Shown in pieces: positions 12,201 to 26,294 of a stretch of DNA of 64,000 bases (the first letter of the stretch is position 1; every line of letters begins with the position of its first letter). The notes below the pieces were generated by a model. The model saw nothing but the letters and a program-made list of their open reading frames with translations, searched no databases and was not told the DNA's origin. A program made the translations under genes and the position numbers. The DNA is taken from the NCBI GenBank assembly GCA_030248215.1, contig JASANG010000397.1, positions 1 to 64,000 of the forward strand, read 5' to 3'. This stretch comes from Enoplolaimus lenunculus (lineage: Eukaryota > Nematoda > Enoplea > Enoplida > Thoracostomopsidae).

Positions 12201-15200
12201 GTTAAAATTTAGTGCTATTAACTCAGAACTGACCGAAATTACTAATTCTCTCTCTGAGTTGATTAATTAACTCACTGAAATTTACACGGCTCCTGAGATG
12301 ACTTAAAGCTAAACATTTTGTGAACAACAAAGTAACAAAACCCTTTAAGGTTCATTCTGTTTCCTGACTTCAGTTCAAATTAGTCTTAAAGCAATAGCAT
12401 ATTTCGTCGACATCTCTGAATTCGAGCAAATAGTTAACCCTTTATCACATAGAGTATACTGCAAGCACCAACTTATAAACAATATAAGTGTAATACATAC
12501 ACAACGCACCAAGTGTAACAATTATTGCACAAATGTGCAAGTACATAACCTTCACAGTACACGAAAGTCCTATCGAGTTTGAACGTCAAGCTCCTATACC
12601 TGATTGGGGTCTATGTAAAGATCAGGGGCGGAACGTTTTTCTGTTGGACTAGAATAGAATAAGCTTAAGCTTTAGACTAATTTTTCTTCTTGGCTTAGGC
12701 TTTGGCTTAGGCTAAGGAATAAACTCATTCTTATGCTAAAGCTTAGACTTAGCTTAAGGAATAAGCTTATAATACTGTTCCACCCGTTTTCTTTACATTG
12801 GCCCTGATTGATGATTATAAAATCGCTTTCGCTCGAAGCACCAGATGTCAAATCCTAGGTTGAAAATAGGTATTTGACATAAATAGAAAATATTCATGTG
12901 ACAAGAGCTTAAAACCGCGCTCAGAGAAACGTGATAGTATATAATTTGAGAACATCAGCGGCTGTGTTTTTGTATTATCAGAAAAAATGAATAAGATAAT
13001 GAAAAAATTGACAAGGAATATAAACAAATTTCATTATTACACTCTTATTTTTTTGAAATTTAATAAAATGTAACACGGATGTGTTGTTATATTTACTTAA
13101 ATTGAAATTGTCAAAATTGCGAAATACGGTTAAGATTATGAGAAAATATGTTTATATGTCCTTCATTTCATGGATTGAGAAACAATTATCTGAGGTCCTG
13201 TCTTCTGTTCAGGGGTACGTCGGTTGCCAGAGATATTGTAAATTAAGTTCCTACAATTACGAGTCAAACTAATTGTCGTGTAGGCCAAGGCTTACTGATA
13301 CGCTTACCTTGTGATGGTTGACTGTTTTGTTTAATATATTTGAAATTTAAAACAATTTTGTTTCAAAAGCATACACTGCAAAAAATGGTGAGTCAAATTG
13401 ACCCTCTCCGAAATAGGCTCTACGGGACTACACAAACTGAGTCAAATTCGACTCAGCCAGAGTCAAACGTGCGCCTCAGTGAATCGAATTTGACTCTGCC
13501 GGAGTCGAATTTTGACTCAATTTGTGTAGTCCCGTAGAGCCTGTTTCGGAGAGAGTCAATTTGACTCACCATTTTTTGCTGTGTATTCTTAAACATACGA
13601 AATTAATTTTGCAATTTTTGGTAATTTTCGAAATTTGAACCAGCAATGAACTTTGAAATTTTTACAGGCTTCGAAGTTTTTCGTATTTTAAAAATTTAAG
13701 TTCTAAACCGCGGTAAGCAAATATACGGTGATTTAAAGCTTAAAAATTGCCGAACGAGCAAAATATTTGGAACTGATGCTGTATATATCTGACGCCATGT
13801 TTATATAATTAAAGCTGGAATGTCTCAGATACGTATTTTGGTGGAGTGTTTCAGCTTTTAGTTACATGTTTTGAAATTTTATACAAGGAAAAAGTATGTG
13901 AAATTTTTACTATGGGTTCTAATTTTTAACCATGTATAAGTCCTCAAATCATTTTTTCCAACTACTTGTTAGTTGAATGCAACAGGAAGCTCAACGTTAA
14001 AGCGTACCCATTCCAATCACTGTAAATTACAACGAGTTAATTAATCAACTCAGACGGAAAGTTAGTTATTTCTGAGTTAATACCAGTAAACTTTAACGAA
14101 CTCTGAGTTGTGCTGACTCTCACTCTGAGTTGAGTTGATTACGAGGGCTATTTATATCAGAATGCGTTGTGCCAGCTCAGAATTTTGAGTTCTGATCGTC
14201 CTAACTCAGACTGAATCATTTTACTCAGTCTGAGTTGTACTCAACTCACTGGAATTTACAGTGAACTAACCACGTACACCTGAATTGATACGTGATTTTG
14301 CCGATTCTAATAGATTTACACGGATTATACAAATCGATACACTGTAAATTCCAGTGAGCTAATTAATTAACTCAGACGAAAAGTTAGTTATTTCTGAGTT
14401 AATAACAGAACACTTTAACTCACTTTGAGTTGCTTGATTCTCACCGTGAGTTGAGTTGACTCTGGATAAGTGGATTAATTAACTCAGAATGAATTGAATC
14501 AACTCAGAACTCTGAGTTCTGATAGTCCTAACTCAGACGGAGCGATTCAACTCATTCTGAGTTAAAATCAACTCACTAAAATTTACAGTGTTTGTACCGG
14601 ATAACTGAAAAAACAAGTCCCTTTAAAATTATAGGAACAATTTTTAAAACTTCATTCAAAGTTTGTTTAGTAACAGTTGAACGACAAAAAAATTTTCAAA
14701 ATATCTCAAAACCTCATTTTTGATGCTTCATCCACTTTTAATTTTCCAAATTTTCGCCATTTATTCGCCATTTAAAGACAAAAAACCGAGTTTTCTGTTG
14801 TAAATATTAAGAAAATAAGATACTCTCGTTTTTTTTCTGTCTCGGTTCCGTTACGTCTAAAATAGACAAAATTGTTGTCTGCAAAATGTGATACTTTATT
14901 TTTGTCTATTTTTTTCTGTCAATGTTTCACGTAAATGTGTTTGCATTTTTGCAATTTGTATACTTTTTTGCAATTTCTATTTCTATTTTTTCGGCTTTTT
15001 TTCTTCTTTTTGTTTCCGAGATATTTCCAATCTTTAAGTACTTTGGGTGCAGTATTGTTATTTCAATTGCTGTTATAACCTGAGTACCTCTGCGATATCC
15101 GGTACTTCGCACAATGTGTGGAACCGCCGATACGGGGGGACAGTGTTGTGCCGTCCCTCGGATGCCATTAAAAATTTATTAATAGCATTGAAAGAATTCT

Positions 15201-18200
15201 AAGTTAGGAAAATTTGTCACTTGCGTCGTTAATAAATCTTCGTGTACCCTCAACGAAAAATTACTAATTGCAGGCCAGCAGCAGTTGGTGTTAGACACAT
15301 TTAAGAGAAACCAGAAGCAAAATTTATTATTTGCTAATTGAGTAATTTTTTTTAATTTTAACATTTTGCAGCCGACTGTTACCGATGTAAAGAACAGGGG
15401 CGGAACAGTAGTATTTGGATATTCCTAAGCCTAAGCCTAAGCCTAAGCCTAAGCTTAAGCGTAAAGCGTAAGAATGAGCATATTCCTAAGTCTAAGCCTA
15501 AGCGTAAGAAGTAGCATATTCCTAAGCCTAAGCCTAACCCGAAGCTTAAGCGTAAGAATGAGTTTATTCCTAAGCCTAAGCCTAAGCCTAAGCCAAGAAA
15601 AAATTAGTCTAAAGCCCAAGCTTACTCTTTTGTAGTTCCACTGAAAAGCGTTCCGCTCCTGATCTTTACATGGGCCCCTGACTGTAATGGCTGGGCTACC
15701 AAAATATAGATCAAGTCGTAATTCACTTAATTGTTTTGTACCTTTAATTTGGTTAAAATATTTGGTCAGAAACGATAAATCGCACTTTTGACTAAGATCC
15801 TAAATCAACTTTAATTCAAGTAACTTCGATTATATTTTCAATTTTAGACTAGAAATTGAACAAAAAAATTTGGTGCGAAATTTAAAATCAGAGTCTAAAT
15901 AGTTGTAGTTGGACCAACCAGGCCCGTAGCAAGTGGAAAAATTTTGGCTCAATTGGAAAATTTTCAACTTTGCTTGTAAGTCAACGAAAACCCTTGTATG
16001 CCCTTCTTGTAAATTTTAAATCCACCCCAAGCAAGGCGGACTGGCTACAGGCGTGAGTTGAAGAGACAAGGGTAAAGTTAATGATCAACTTGAGTCGTAT
16101 TTCACGTACCCCAAACAGATTGAGGTACGGAATTTTAATTTTGCAACAAACTATTTTGCTGTATTCCTACACAGTAAATTCCACTGAGTTGATTAACCAA
16201 TTCAGCTAGCGAGTTGGTTATTTCTGAATTAATATCAATAAACATTAAAACTTTCTGTGAATTGAGTTGATTCTCCCCCTAGGTTGAGTCGGCTCAGGGT
16301 GAGTTGATTAATTAACTCAGAATGAATTAAATCAACTCAAAATTGTAAGTTCTGATAGTCCTAACTCAGACTGAGTGATTCAACTCATTCTGAGTTAAAA
16401 TCGACTCACTTAAATTTACAGTGTAATTATACTTCGAAATATGATTTAGACTACTCTGTAATTATTCTAAAATTAGAAACAGAATTAAGACTGCTATATA
16501 CTGATCGTTAGGATCCAGTTACGAAAGTCTTGCAAGCTCATAAACCCAAGAAATATAGTTTCCTAGCTACGAATAGAGAATTTTAACTTTTTTTACACAA
16601 TTTATTCTCAGTAATATGTTTCAAAAACAATACTATTCAGTAAATGTCGATTGGAAAACTATTAAAGTAACATAACTAAGTTAGAATGTGGCTAATTTAG
16701 AACATATACTTTGCTCAAAACTTTTCTGAATCTGTGAAATACCTAAATTAACATAGGGTTACTAAGCCAAGGGATAGTGGCACCCGAACGATCCTAATAG
16801 AAATTGATATGTACCTGGTGGGTGTACCAGTGGCAGATTTTTCGGGGCGAACAAACGCTGTTTAGTGTAAGCTTCCGATGAACAATGTGTAAAGCTAATT
16901 TTGTGCACTGTAAATTTCAATGAGTTGATTAAATTCAGAGAGACAATTAGTTGTTTCTGGCATTTCTAAGCTAATAATAGTAAAGATTGACTTAATGTGA
17001 GCTGACTGAATTCCGGGAGAGTTGATTAATTAAGTCAAAATGAGTTCAATCGATTTAGAATTTTGAGATCTAAAAGATCTAATTCAGAGCTCAGACGTCT
17101 GAGTGGATACAACGCATTATGAGCTAAAATTAACTCGCTCAGCCATTGCAAAGCTAAAATTCACTCAGCAGACAGATTTCAAATAAATCGTCCTGCAACC
17201 TACGTCTTGAAATGCATCTTTGTCAACAACTCTTGCGCTTACACCACCAGTCTGAGTTTTACGTTGATGGTGTAAGTATTTTAAAATCAGAATGTTTTTA
17301 ATAAAATTAAATATTTTTTCATTAATATTTCAACTCTCAAACAGAAATTAACCTAAAAATTGTTGTAACGCTGCTGTTGTTGTTGTTTTTTTTTGAGAAA
17401 ATTTACAATTTTAAGAAAAACTAAAATTTGACCAAAAAAAGAAAGTGATACTTTGATTTATTGGTGGCGAAATTAATATTAAATCGATACGATGCTGTTG
17501 ATGTTAAATTTGATTCAAAATATTTATTAGAAAAAATAATATTTTTTTCGGAAAGCAGCGGTTTGGTTTTCAGCAATGTTTTGTGAATATTTCGTCATTT
17601 TTCTATTGTTTACATTAATTCGTTTCCTGAAATTAATATCAGCAGGATACGGCCGGAGGTGTACATCCTCCGACTCTGGCGGAAAATCGACGTCCGGATC
17701 CGGTATATTTCACCTCCGGTTGCTCTCTGAAAGCAGCAATAAGTAAACAAAGTTATATCGTCGCGTAACTTCAACTGCAAGTTGATTGTTTTAAGCGGTC
17801 CTATAATGCTTCGTTCACGATAAAAGATTTGATTTTGCCACCGAAAACATTATGCGGTAGGGTTAACGCGTGTCAAATTTAAAAATTGTCAAGCATTAAG
17901 CCTACCATAACGCAAAAAATGCATCAACCCTACCGTAACGCATGTTACAAAATGCTCCGCGACACGTATTGGAATAGGGCTGTGACATGTGCTAGGGTAG
18001 GATTAACGCAATTTTTGCGTTAGGATATGATTAACTGATGACAATTTTGAAAATTGACACGTGTTACCACTAGCTTATAATGTTTTCGGTGGCAAAATGA
18101 ATTTTTTTATTGTGAACGATGCATAACTGTCGGTATTCTCAAAAATTCAAAAACTATAATTGTCAAAGACGTGGATAATGATTTTACTCGCAGAAATCGT

Positions 18201-21200
18201 ACACTTCGAAACATTGGCTTATCAAAGTGGGAACAACAGATCAGATTCCACATCAACGTTGCGGAAAACCAAAAATTTGTATTATGATTTAATTGATCAT
18301 CCGCGTTATAATGCGCGCATAGTTGTAAAAAAATTATTTCGCTAGCACACTTAGGGCTAGTGTCGAAAACGATGCTTTGACTAGAGCCAGATGACTACAC
18401 ACACACCATGTGCTTAAATATGTTGGTTTTGTTCTGACAGTGTTCAATGGAAGTAGGGACAAAACAGAGTATAGGTAGGAACTACTGACAAAGGACAGAC
18501 TCTCGCTGAGATTTGTTACTATCTGTGGTTTTGAAGGCGTGTCAATAATTTTGAATTTCTTTGTTCATAGTTTCTGCTAAAACAATTGTACAATAGTCAC
18601 ATCGTACAGTGTCTCGTTACTGTGTTAGGACATTATGCACTGTGTACTACGACCGTAGTGACATTTACATTAGAAAAGCTGCAAACAGAGTGTCTGTGTT
18701 GTCCTTGGGCTCTGAGAAGAGACTCATTCTATTTATAACATTCTTCTAACAGAGTTTCGTAAAAAATGACATGTCCTTACGTGGGCCAGAACAATTTTCA
18801 TTTTTACAGTAGTGCGCGCATTATTACGTGGATGAACCATAGTACTAAAATTGCGTCTGGCTTTTTGTTATTTTATATCTGTTCTGCGTCTAGGTTGCCG
18901 ACCCATGATTTTTGCACATGACCCCAAATGTTACTAATTCAAGCTAAGATGCTCAGAGTACAGGATGTAAAATAACCACCTGGTTGTTAATGTCAAGATC
19001 AGGGGTGGAACGTTTTTCTGTTTGACTAGAATGGAACAATCCTAAGCTTTAGACTACTTTTTTCTTGGCTGAGGCTTAGCTTAGGCTTAGGCTTAGTAAT
19101 AAACTCATTCTTACGCTTACGCTCAGGCTTAGGCTTAGGCTTAGGCTTAGGCTAAGGAATATGCTTATAATACTGTTCCGCCCCTGTTCTATACATTGGT
19201 CCTCATTCGTCAGGTTCGCTTGCAAAACAACCAGACCACGAGCCTAACTCATTGGTTAAAACCTGTGATCGTCTTTCCAACTTCAAACCGAAAAATGTGT
19301 CGTTAAACCAAACGACAGAATATTGCTAAGTTACCGCTGTTTGCCGGAAGTATTTGAGTATGCGTTCATTATTCAGACCCCACATTTTATTACTCCTGCT
19401 GAAATTGTCACTCCCGTAAAGGTGAATTTTTCCTCGGAGCGAAACTCTCGGGTGGGGCAACGGGGGTCAGCCAACTTCGAATCTAAATCTTAACCGAGGA
19501 ATTTTGGATCTATCACTCCAGCGACAGCCTTTCTTTTATGGGTGAGCTCAACAAGCTAACAACAACGTTTAACCTGTTTAGGCAGAATTATCTTGGAGTC
19601 TGTGGTATAAGAAATATATTTTTGGAATTTTAGGCGCTTAACTTTTGGTTTTCTTGTTGTTAACGGCTGCAGGGTCATATGTCTATTCTATAAATAAAGC
19701 CTTTAATGCTAATTTTGGCCAATGTAAAAAACAGGGGCAGAACAGTACTATATGCATAATCCTAAGCCTAAGCCTAACCTAAGCCTAAGCCTAAGCCTTA
19801 GCGTACGAATGAGCGTATTCCTAAGCCTTCGCCGAAGTCTAAGCCTAAGCCTAAGCCTAAGCGTAAGAATGAGCAAATTCCTAAGCCTAAGCCTAAACCG
19901 AGCAAAAAATTAGTCTAAAGCTAAAGCCTACTCTGTTGCAGTCCTACAGAAAAACGTTCTGCATCTGATCTTTACGTGGCCGGTTCAAAAATTCTGTTTC
20001 TACATTTAATGTAATTGGATACAACTTGAAAACGACGTTTACATGTCATCCAAATTGTTTTGTGACAAAAAAGTTAAAAGTCAAAAAATGAACTTGAAAA
20101 TTGTCAGCACGTTTTTTCTTATCACTCATTCTTAGAAAATTTTAATCAGATTTAAGAAATATTGAAACAAAGCGTTGAAAACGCGTCGAATTTTATGAGT
20201 AAAAAATGTTTCAAAAATTTGTCAAACTTTTAAGTAAACTTTATTTTCGTTTTAAGATAATATCTCAATTGGGTTGTCTGACAAGTTCTTTTCGTCAATA
20301 AAACATTTCTTTTTCAATTAATTGTCTGTTTTACTTACTTTTATCTAAAAGTGACGGATCTAGAAATTTCTAAATGGGGAGCGAGATATGATATCAAGTA
20401 GCAAAAATAACTAACGAGCGAATCGAGCAAGAAACCAACGCCATATTAATGCCAAACCTGCATAGAAAAGTTCGGTTTTGGTTCCGGTGGGAACCCTAGG
20501 CCATGGTGCCCCCTTAGTCGCTCGATTGGTTTTAGTCGTTTTATAATGGCAATTATAACGTGTATCTACCCGTATCATTAAAATATAAAAATATCATTCA
20601 ATCATAAGAGGGCACTTCTTTTGCCAACCCCCCACACGAACTGAAACAATAAATTCAGGCTTAAACTCAGCCTTAATAGGCAGCGGCGAATCGAGAAATT
20701 TCTGACGGATTGGCCGGGCTGGCAAAATGTTTTGAAACGCAATTTTTACTGTATGCTAGTTGTATATGTGGTAATTTTCTGAACGGAAAAATTGTAACGT
20801 TCGCTGCAGGGCGCAATCGGAGGTGGAAAATACCGGAGCCGGAGCCGGAGGTCAACGAAACATGCTGGAGCCGGAGTCGGAGGTGAAGCGAAATTAGGTA
20901 GTAAAAATGACGGTGAATTAGTTAATTTTAGGCTATATCTGTAATATGTTGTCAAGTTGTTTGATTTTACGCCAATTTTCAGCGAAATTTCGGACATTCT
21001 TTCCTGAAAATTGTGATAAAAGTAAAATGAAACGCACTAAACAGATAAATTTTGCAAAATTATATGCAAAATTTTTACTACCAAAATTGCCGGAACCTCC
21101 GGCAAAAATTATACCGGAGCAGGAGCCGGAGGCCGATTTTCTCCCGGAGCCGGTGCCGGAGACAGACCTACGATTGCACCCTGGTTCACAGTAATGTGAA

Positions 21201-24200
21201 GGTTAACTATTATTTTATTAATGTTTAGGTAAAGGATGGCAAACAATGAAATGTATGAATGACAATTGTTATTCTTTTAGTTTACCTAAAACTGGCTGCG
21301 AATTTTAACCAAAAAGGCCGATATGCTTATTCGCTTATTCCTAAAAATTGTCCAAACAATAAAATTTGGGCTTAAACCTAAAATACGGAAGACGGTTAGC
21401 GTAAGAATTGTCACCACAGAATGTCTGAGACAAATCGGGTTCGAGTGTCAAGCTCTTATAGTGGAACCGGGATGGTTGAAACCTTTTCATCACAGACTTC
21501 GCAAAATACTACACTGTAATTTCCAATGAGTTGATTAGTCAATTCAACTAACGAGTTGGTTATTTCTGAGTTAATAACAGTGAACTTTAACTCACTCTGA
21601 GTTGAGTTGATTATCACTCTGAGTTGAGTTGACTCTGGGTGAGTTGATTATTTAACTCAGAGTGAATTGAATCAACTCAAATTTCTGAGTTCTGATAGTC
21701 CTAACTCAGTCTGAGTGATTCAACTCTTTCTGAGTTAAAATTAACTCACTGAAATTTACACACTGTAAATTCCAGTGAATTGATTTTAACACAGAATGAG
21801 TTGAATCACTCAGTCTGAGTTAGGACTATCAGAACTCAGAATTTTGAGTTGATTCAATTCATTCTGAGTTAAATAATCAACTCACCCAGAGTCAACTCAA
21901 CTCAGAATGAGAATCAACTCAACTCAGAGTGAGTCAATGTTTACTGATATTAATTCAGAAATAAACCAACTCGCTAGCTGAATTGATTAATCAAATCAGT
22001 GGAATTTACAGTGTGATTAGTTCTACTTTTGAGTCAATTTAGAGATTCGCAATTGCAAGAGTTTGTCGGTTTGAAAACGTATCGCTAACTGTTGATAGAT
22101 GCTATACGCATTTGAGAATATGAGCCCTAGTTTAAAATTCTAAATTAAAAACAGACACAATTTGTTCAATCTCCGCAACGCAGTTAAAGTTCCTATAATA
22201 GAATAGTAACGATTAGAACCCTTCCATGTGACAATATTGAGCTCAAATATAACCTTGATATTGGATTTCAGATGAAATAGAAAATATTCATGCGAGAAAT
22301 GATTAAAAACACCCCAAACTTGCCGTTTATAGATTGCCGTCTCTCCATCTTGCTGTTAATGACGAATTATAACAATATAAAATAAATAATAATGATTTGC
22401 AAGTTAATGTTAACTGCGCGTTATTTCACTTTATCTGTGTTATGTACCTGTATTGTGCCATATCTTTTCATTCCGACCGCGTTTTGTCGCACTGAAATCA
22501 AACCAGGTGAGCAGAACGTGACTTCTTCAGCTAAAACAGGTTTAAAAAGCGCGTTCAGATGGTATCCCGACAATTCGTCACCCGACAACTTGTTAGCTAA
22601 TCCAAATTGACGCCGACTCGACAATTTGTCGAAAATCAGTATGCTTAGGCTTAGAATTATATTTCGGCTTAGACTTAAGATTAGACCACTGGTAGGCGAC
22701 TAGTTATAGGCGTACGAACCTAGACTTGTTTTCTAACACGGCTAAGACGCAGCATATACTGCGACTAAAACTAGCCAGCAATGCAAGCGATAAGTGAATA
22801 CACGAGAATAAAGCTATGCTTAACATTAAGTTGCCCTGAAATGGCAAAAAATTTTATCACACGACCGGTCGGTATTATCAGGGTCATCAGGAACCCACAT
22901 CCTTACCAAGAGTGCAAGAGTGTGCAACTCTTGGTGCTCCGCATGATACAAAATGTACCACCGGGTGTTGCGTTATTGGCCGACCTCCTGCTTTGTTCAG
23001 AGAGGAGTAGCTATCACATAAATACCGTACATTAAAGTATATGGGGAGCATGTTTGATGCCGCATACATAATGCATCATGGTTCGCACCTGCTGTACACC
23101 CCTCTAAATAAAGGGTTGGTTTGGCGAAAACGCAACGCGTACCGGGTATATTCTTTTCTACGCAGAATGTACACAATTGCACACTCTTGTTGAAGTATGC
23201 ATCATCTACTCTTGCCCTTACTAAAGTGCGGGTGAATAGCCGCATGACTTGTACCAAGCAAACCGCTAAATAGCAGCTATAATCGCTTGATGGGCAAATA
23301 TTGTGACAGTATTAACTCTGATACAAAATGTTTGAGCGCTATACAGTGTAACCTCTGATACAACCCCAGAAAGAAAATCAAGCACAAAAAAAAGCCCCAA
23401 TCCGCCCATAAAGACAGGGGGAATGTTTGAGCGCTGTGGGACCAGAAAATAGTAAGCTTAAGCTTTAGACTAAGTTTTTTGCTTGGCTTAGGCTTAGGCT
23501 TAGGAATATGCTCATTCTTACGCTTAGGCTTTGGCTTAGGCTTAGGCTTAGGCTTAGGAATATGCTCATTCTTACGCTTAGGCTTTGGCTTAGGCTTAGG
23601 CTTAGGCTTAGGCTTAGAAATATGCTTATAATACTGTTCCGCCCCTGTTGTTTACATTGGCCCAATTTCTAAACGTTATATTTGAATTTCTCATGCCGAA
23701 CACCCTAAAGCCAATAGCGCGCAAACGCTTATTAAAAATAGATAAATTTCCGACTCAACTGCTATAGTTTAGCAAAGCTAATATACAGAATAGTTAGTTG
23801 ATAACTTTTCATTCATCTATTTTGGATGATTATAAACAATTTATTCAGATTCCTCGCACCCAAAAACTATTTATACTAAAATGAAATCGCTTTTATTACA
23901 CGAATTGTCGGTGAAATAATTTAAAAAGTCTTAATTTAAGCTTAAGTAATCAAGCAATGTACTGATTAGTTAGTAGCTAACAATTGATTGCTGTGAGATG
24001 TATAAACGATAAATTTGCATTCTTTGCATCCAGAAACATTTTAGTGCTGAAATGTAATCACTTGTATTGCAACCCTTATAATTAGAAAAATAACGCACAA
24101 AATGCTAATTTAGGCTTAACCAATTATTCAAATTAGTCTTTAGCTATTGAAAACCCCAATGCCAAGTTGACACCCCCGGATATTAAGGTTTGAAGCAGCA

Positions 24201-26204
24201 AAAGTTTATCAAAATCGGTTCAGCTATTTCTGAGAATACTGCCGGTCAGACAGACAAAGCGACGAGCAGACATTTACATTGTGTAGGATCTTTTATGATC
24301 CACAGGCATATTGCAATCAATTTTAACTGCAGTTGCAAGAAAGTTACAATTTGTGTGCAAATTTAATTTCAGCAATAACGAATCCGTGCGATACTGCAAT
24401 ATCAAATGATTGTGATACAAATGCGCGTTGTATATCAACCGACGACTATGGAACGTACACATGCGAATGCAATCATGGATATACTGATATTTCAACAAGA
24501 AAACAAAAACCTGGACGCAAGTGTAAACGAAGTGAGTTTGAAAACCTTTAATGCCTGTCCCACGTTGCCATTCGTTTGGGTTGCACACGAAATGTCCGCC
24601 CTCTTTTGTTTTTCGACGGACAAAATATAAGTATCACCATGAAACTCAGCGGACACAATTTTAGTTAGCTACCGCGTTCATAAGCTTTATCATTTGTTCT
24701 TCGAATTATGAGCGGTAAGAATGGTTTGTTTAGTTTTGTAATTTAAATTAAGTTTTCACTGTGCTTAAAAATATTCGCCAGCGGGAAGTAATTTATTTTC
24801 ATAGAGAACAATTTTAGAACAGTTCTGTGCAAAACTGCCCGGGGGGTCTCTATTCAACAGCATCATTTTTTCACGCGACGCTGTGTAAAATTAACCCGGG
24901 GGGTCACTTCTTTTGTAATGGAGTCATGTGTTTCACACGACAGCAGTGTGAAAATTCGACCCCCATGAAAATATGCCCGGGGGTCATCTGTGGGGGGAGG
25001 GGTTATTTTTTCATGCGACACCGGATCCAAAATTGTATATTTGAATATTTAAATTTTTTTAATTTTAGTATTTGACGAATGCACCGAAAGTCAGCACGAT
25101 TGTGACAGTAACGCACAATGCGTTGACACATTAGCCGGATATCAATGTGCTTGCTTAGACGGATACAGAGATCGATCCCCGGATATTGCTAATTATCCTG
25201 GTCGTCTTTGCGGTCAAAGTAAGTCACATTGGCGCATGGACACTGCCGGAGTGTCCACATCCATGCCCCATTTGGCGGACCAAACCCTTAAAGGGCCCCC
25301 ACCGGAACCGGTTGCAACAAAAACTGCCGATGTATTAAAATACGTCTGGATTCTCGATCACTTCGCTTGCGGGTTTGGGGGCTCACAGCCTAGAGTTTGG
25401 GGGGAACCCCCCTTATCTGTTCCGGCACTTCGTATAGATCTACATTCGAATATATTCTGATATGAATCAGGGGCGGAACTTTTTCCCGCAGGGCGGCGAT
25501 AGAGTAAGCTTAAACTTTAGACTATTTTTTAAATTTGGGCTAGGGCTTAGGCTTATGGATATGTTGATGCTATGGCTTAAATTTAGGCTTAGGTTTGGGC
25601 TATAGATATTGTTTAGGCTTATGTTTAGATATAACCTTATCTTTACGCATTGGTTTAACCTAAAGAATAAGTTTAAACTATTGTTCCGTGTCCTGTTCTA
25701 TACATTGGCCAAAAATTGGCCAAAATGGAAACTATTGAGCCACGGATCAGATGGGTTTGTCCCGATCGCAAAAGGTCTCAAGTTTAATTTTCTCAGTATA
25801 TATATTTTTAGCTTCATCTGAAATCTAATGTCAAGCTTACATTTGACCCGTATAACAGTTGTTTACACTCACACCGGTCGACTACATTAGCTGGACGCTC
25901 AATTTGAAGTCGGCTCGTATTTGAAATTTTGTACACCCGCATACGCGTAATAATTTTTAAAATTTTAAAATAATTCGCGTTAAGTAAAATATGAATTTCG
26001 TACGCGTTCGCCTCAGTTTTGCTGCATTTGCTTTTTGACCATTTCAGTTGTTGATAAATGTCCGGCGGACGTTCAACAAGAATGTGATCCTAACGCAGAT
26101 TGTGTAAATTTGGGATTGTCCGTGTATTCGTGTAGATGCCGTTTGGGGTTCTACGATAGCTCGCCAGATGTTAGCTTATCACCTGGTCGGATATGCGAAA
26201 AAGG

Positions 26205-26294
<90 letters not shown>

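Noticed and set aside
18160-18345. 61-codon frame as a nested gene in intron 8
   Set aside because: No motif, no upstream signal, and length expected by chance in this amount of intron.
22392-22610. 72-codon frame with a signal-peptide-like start
   Set aside because: The hydrophobic start is suggestive, but there is no cysteine or domain pattern, and no splice continuation was found.
8562-24372. Boundary between two separate genes
   Set aside because: Exons 8 and 9 are both phase 1 EGF modules of the same protein, and no stop codon, poly-A context or start exon was seen.
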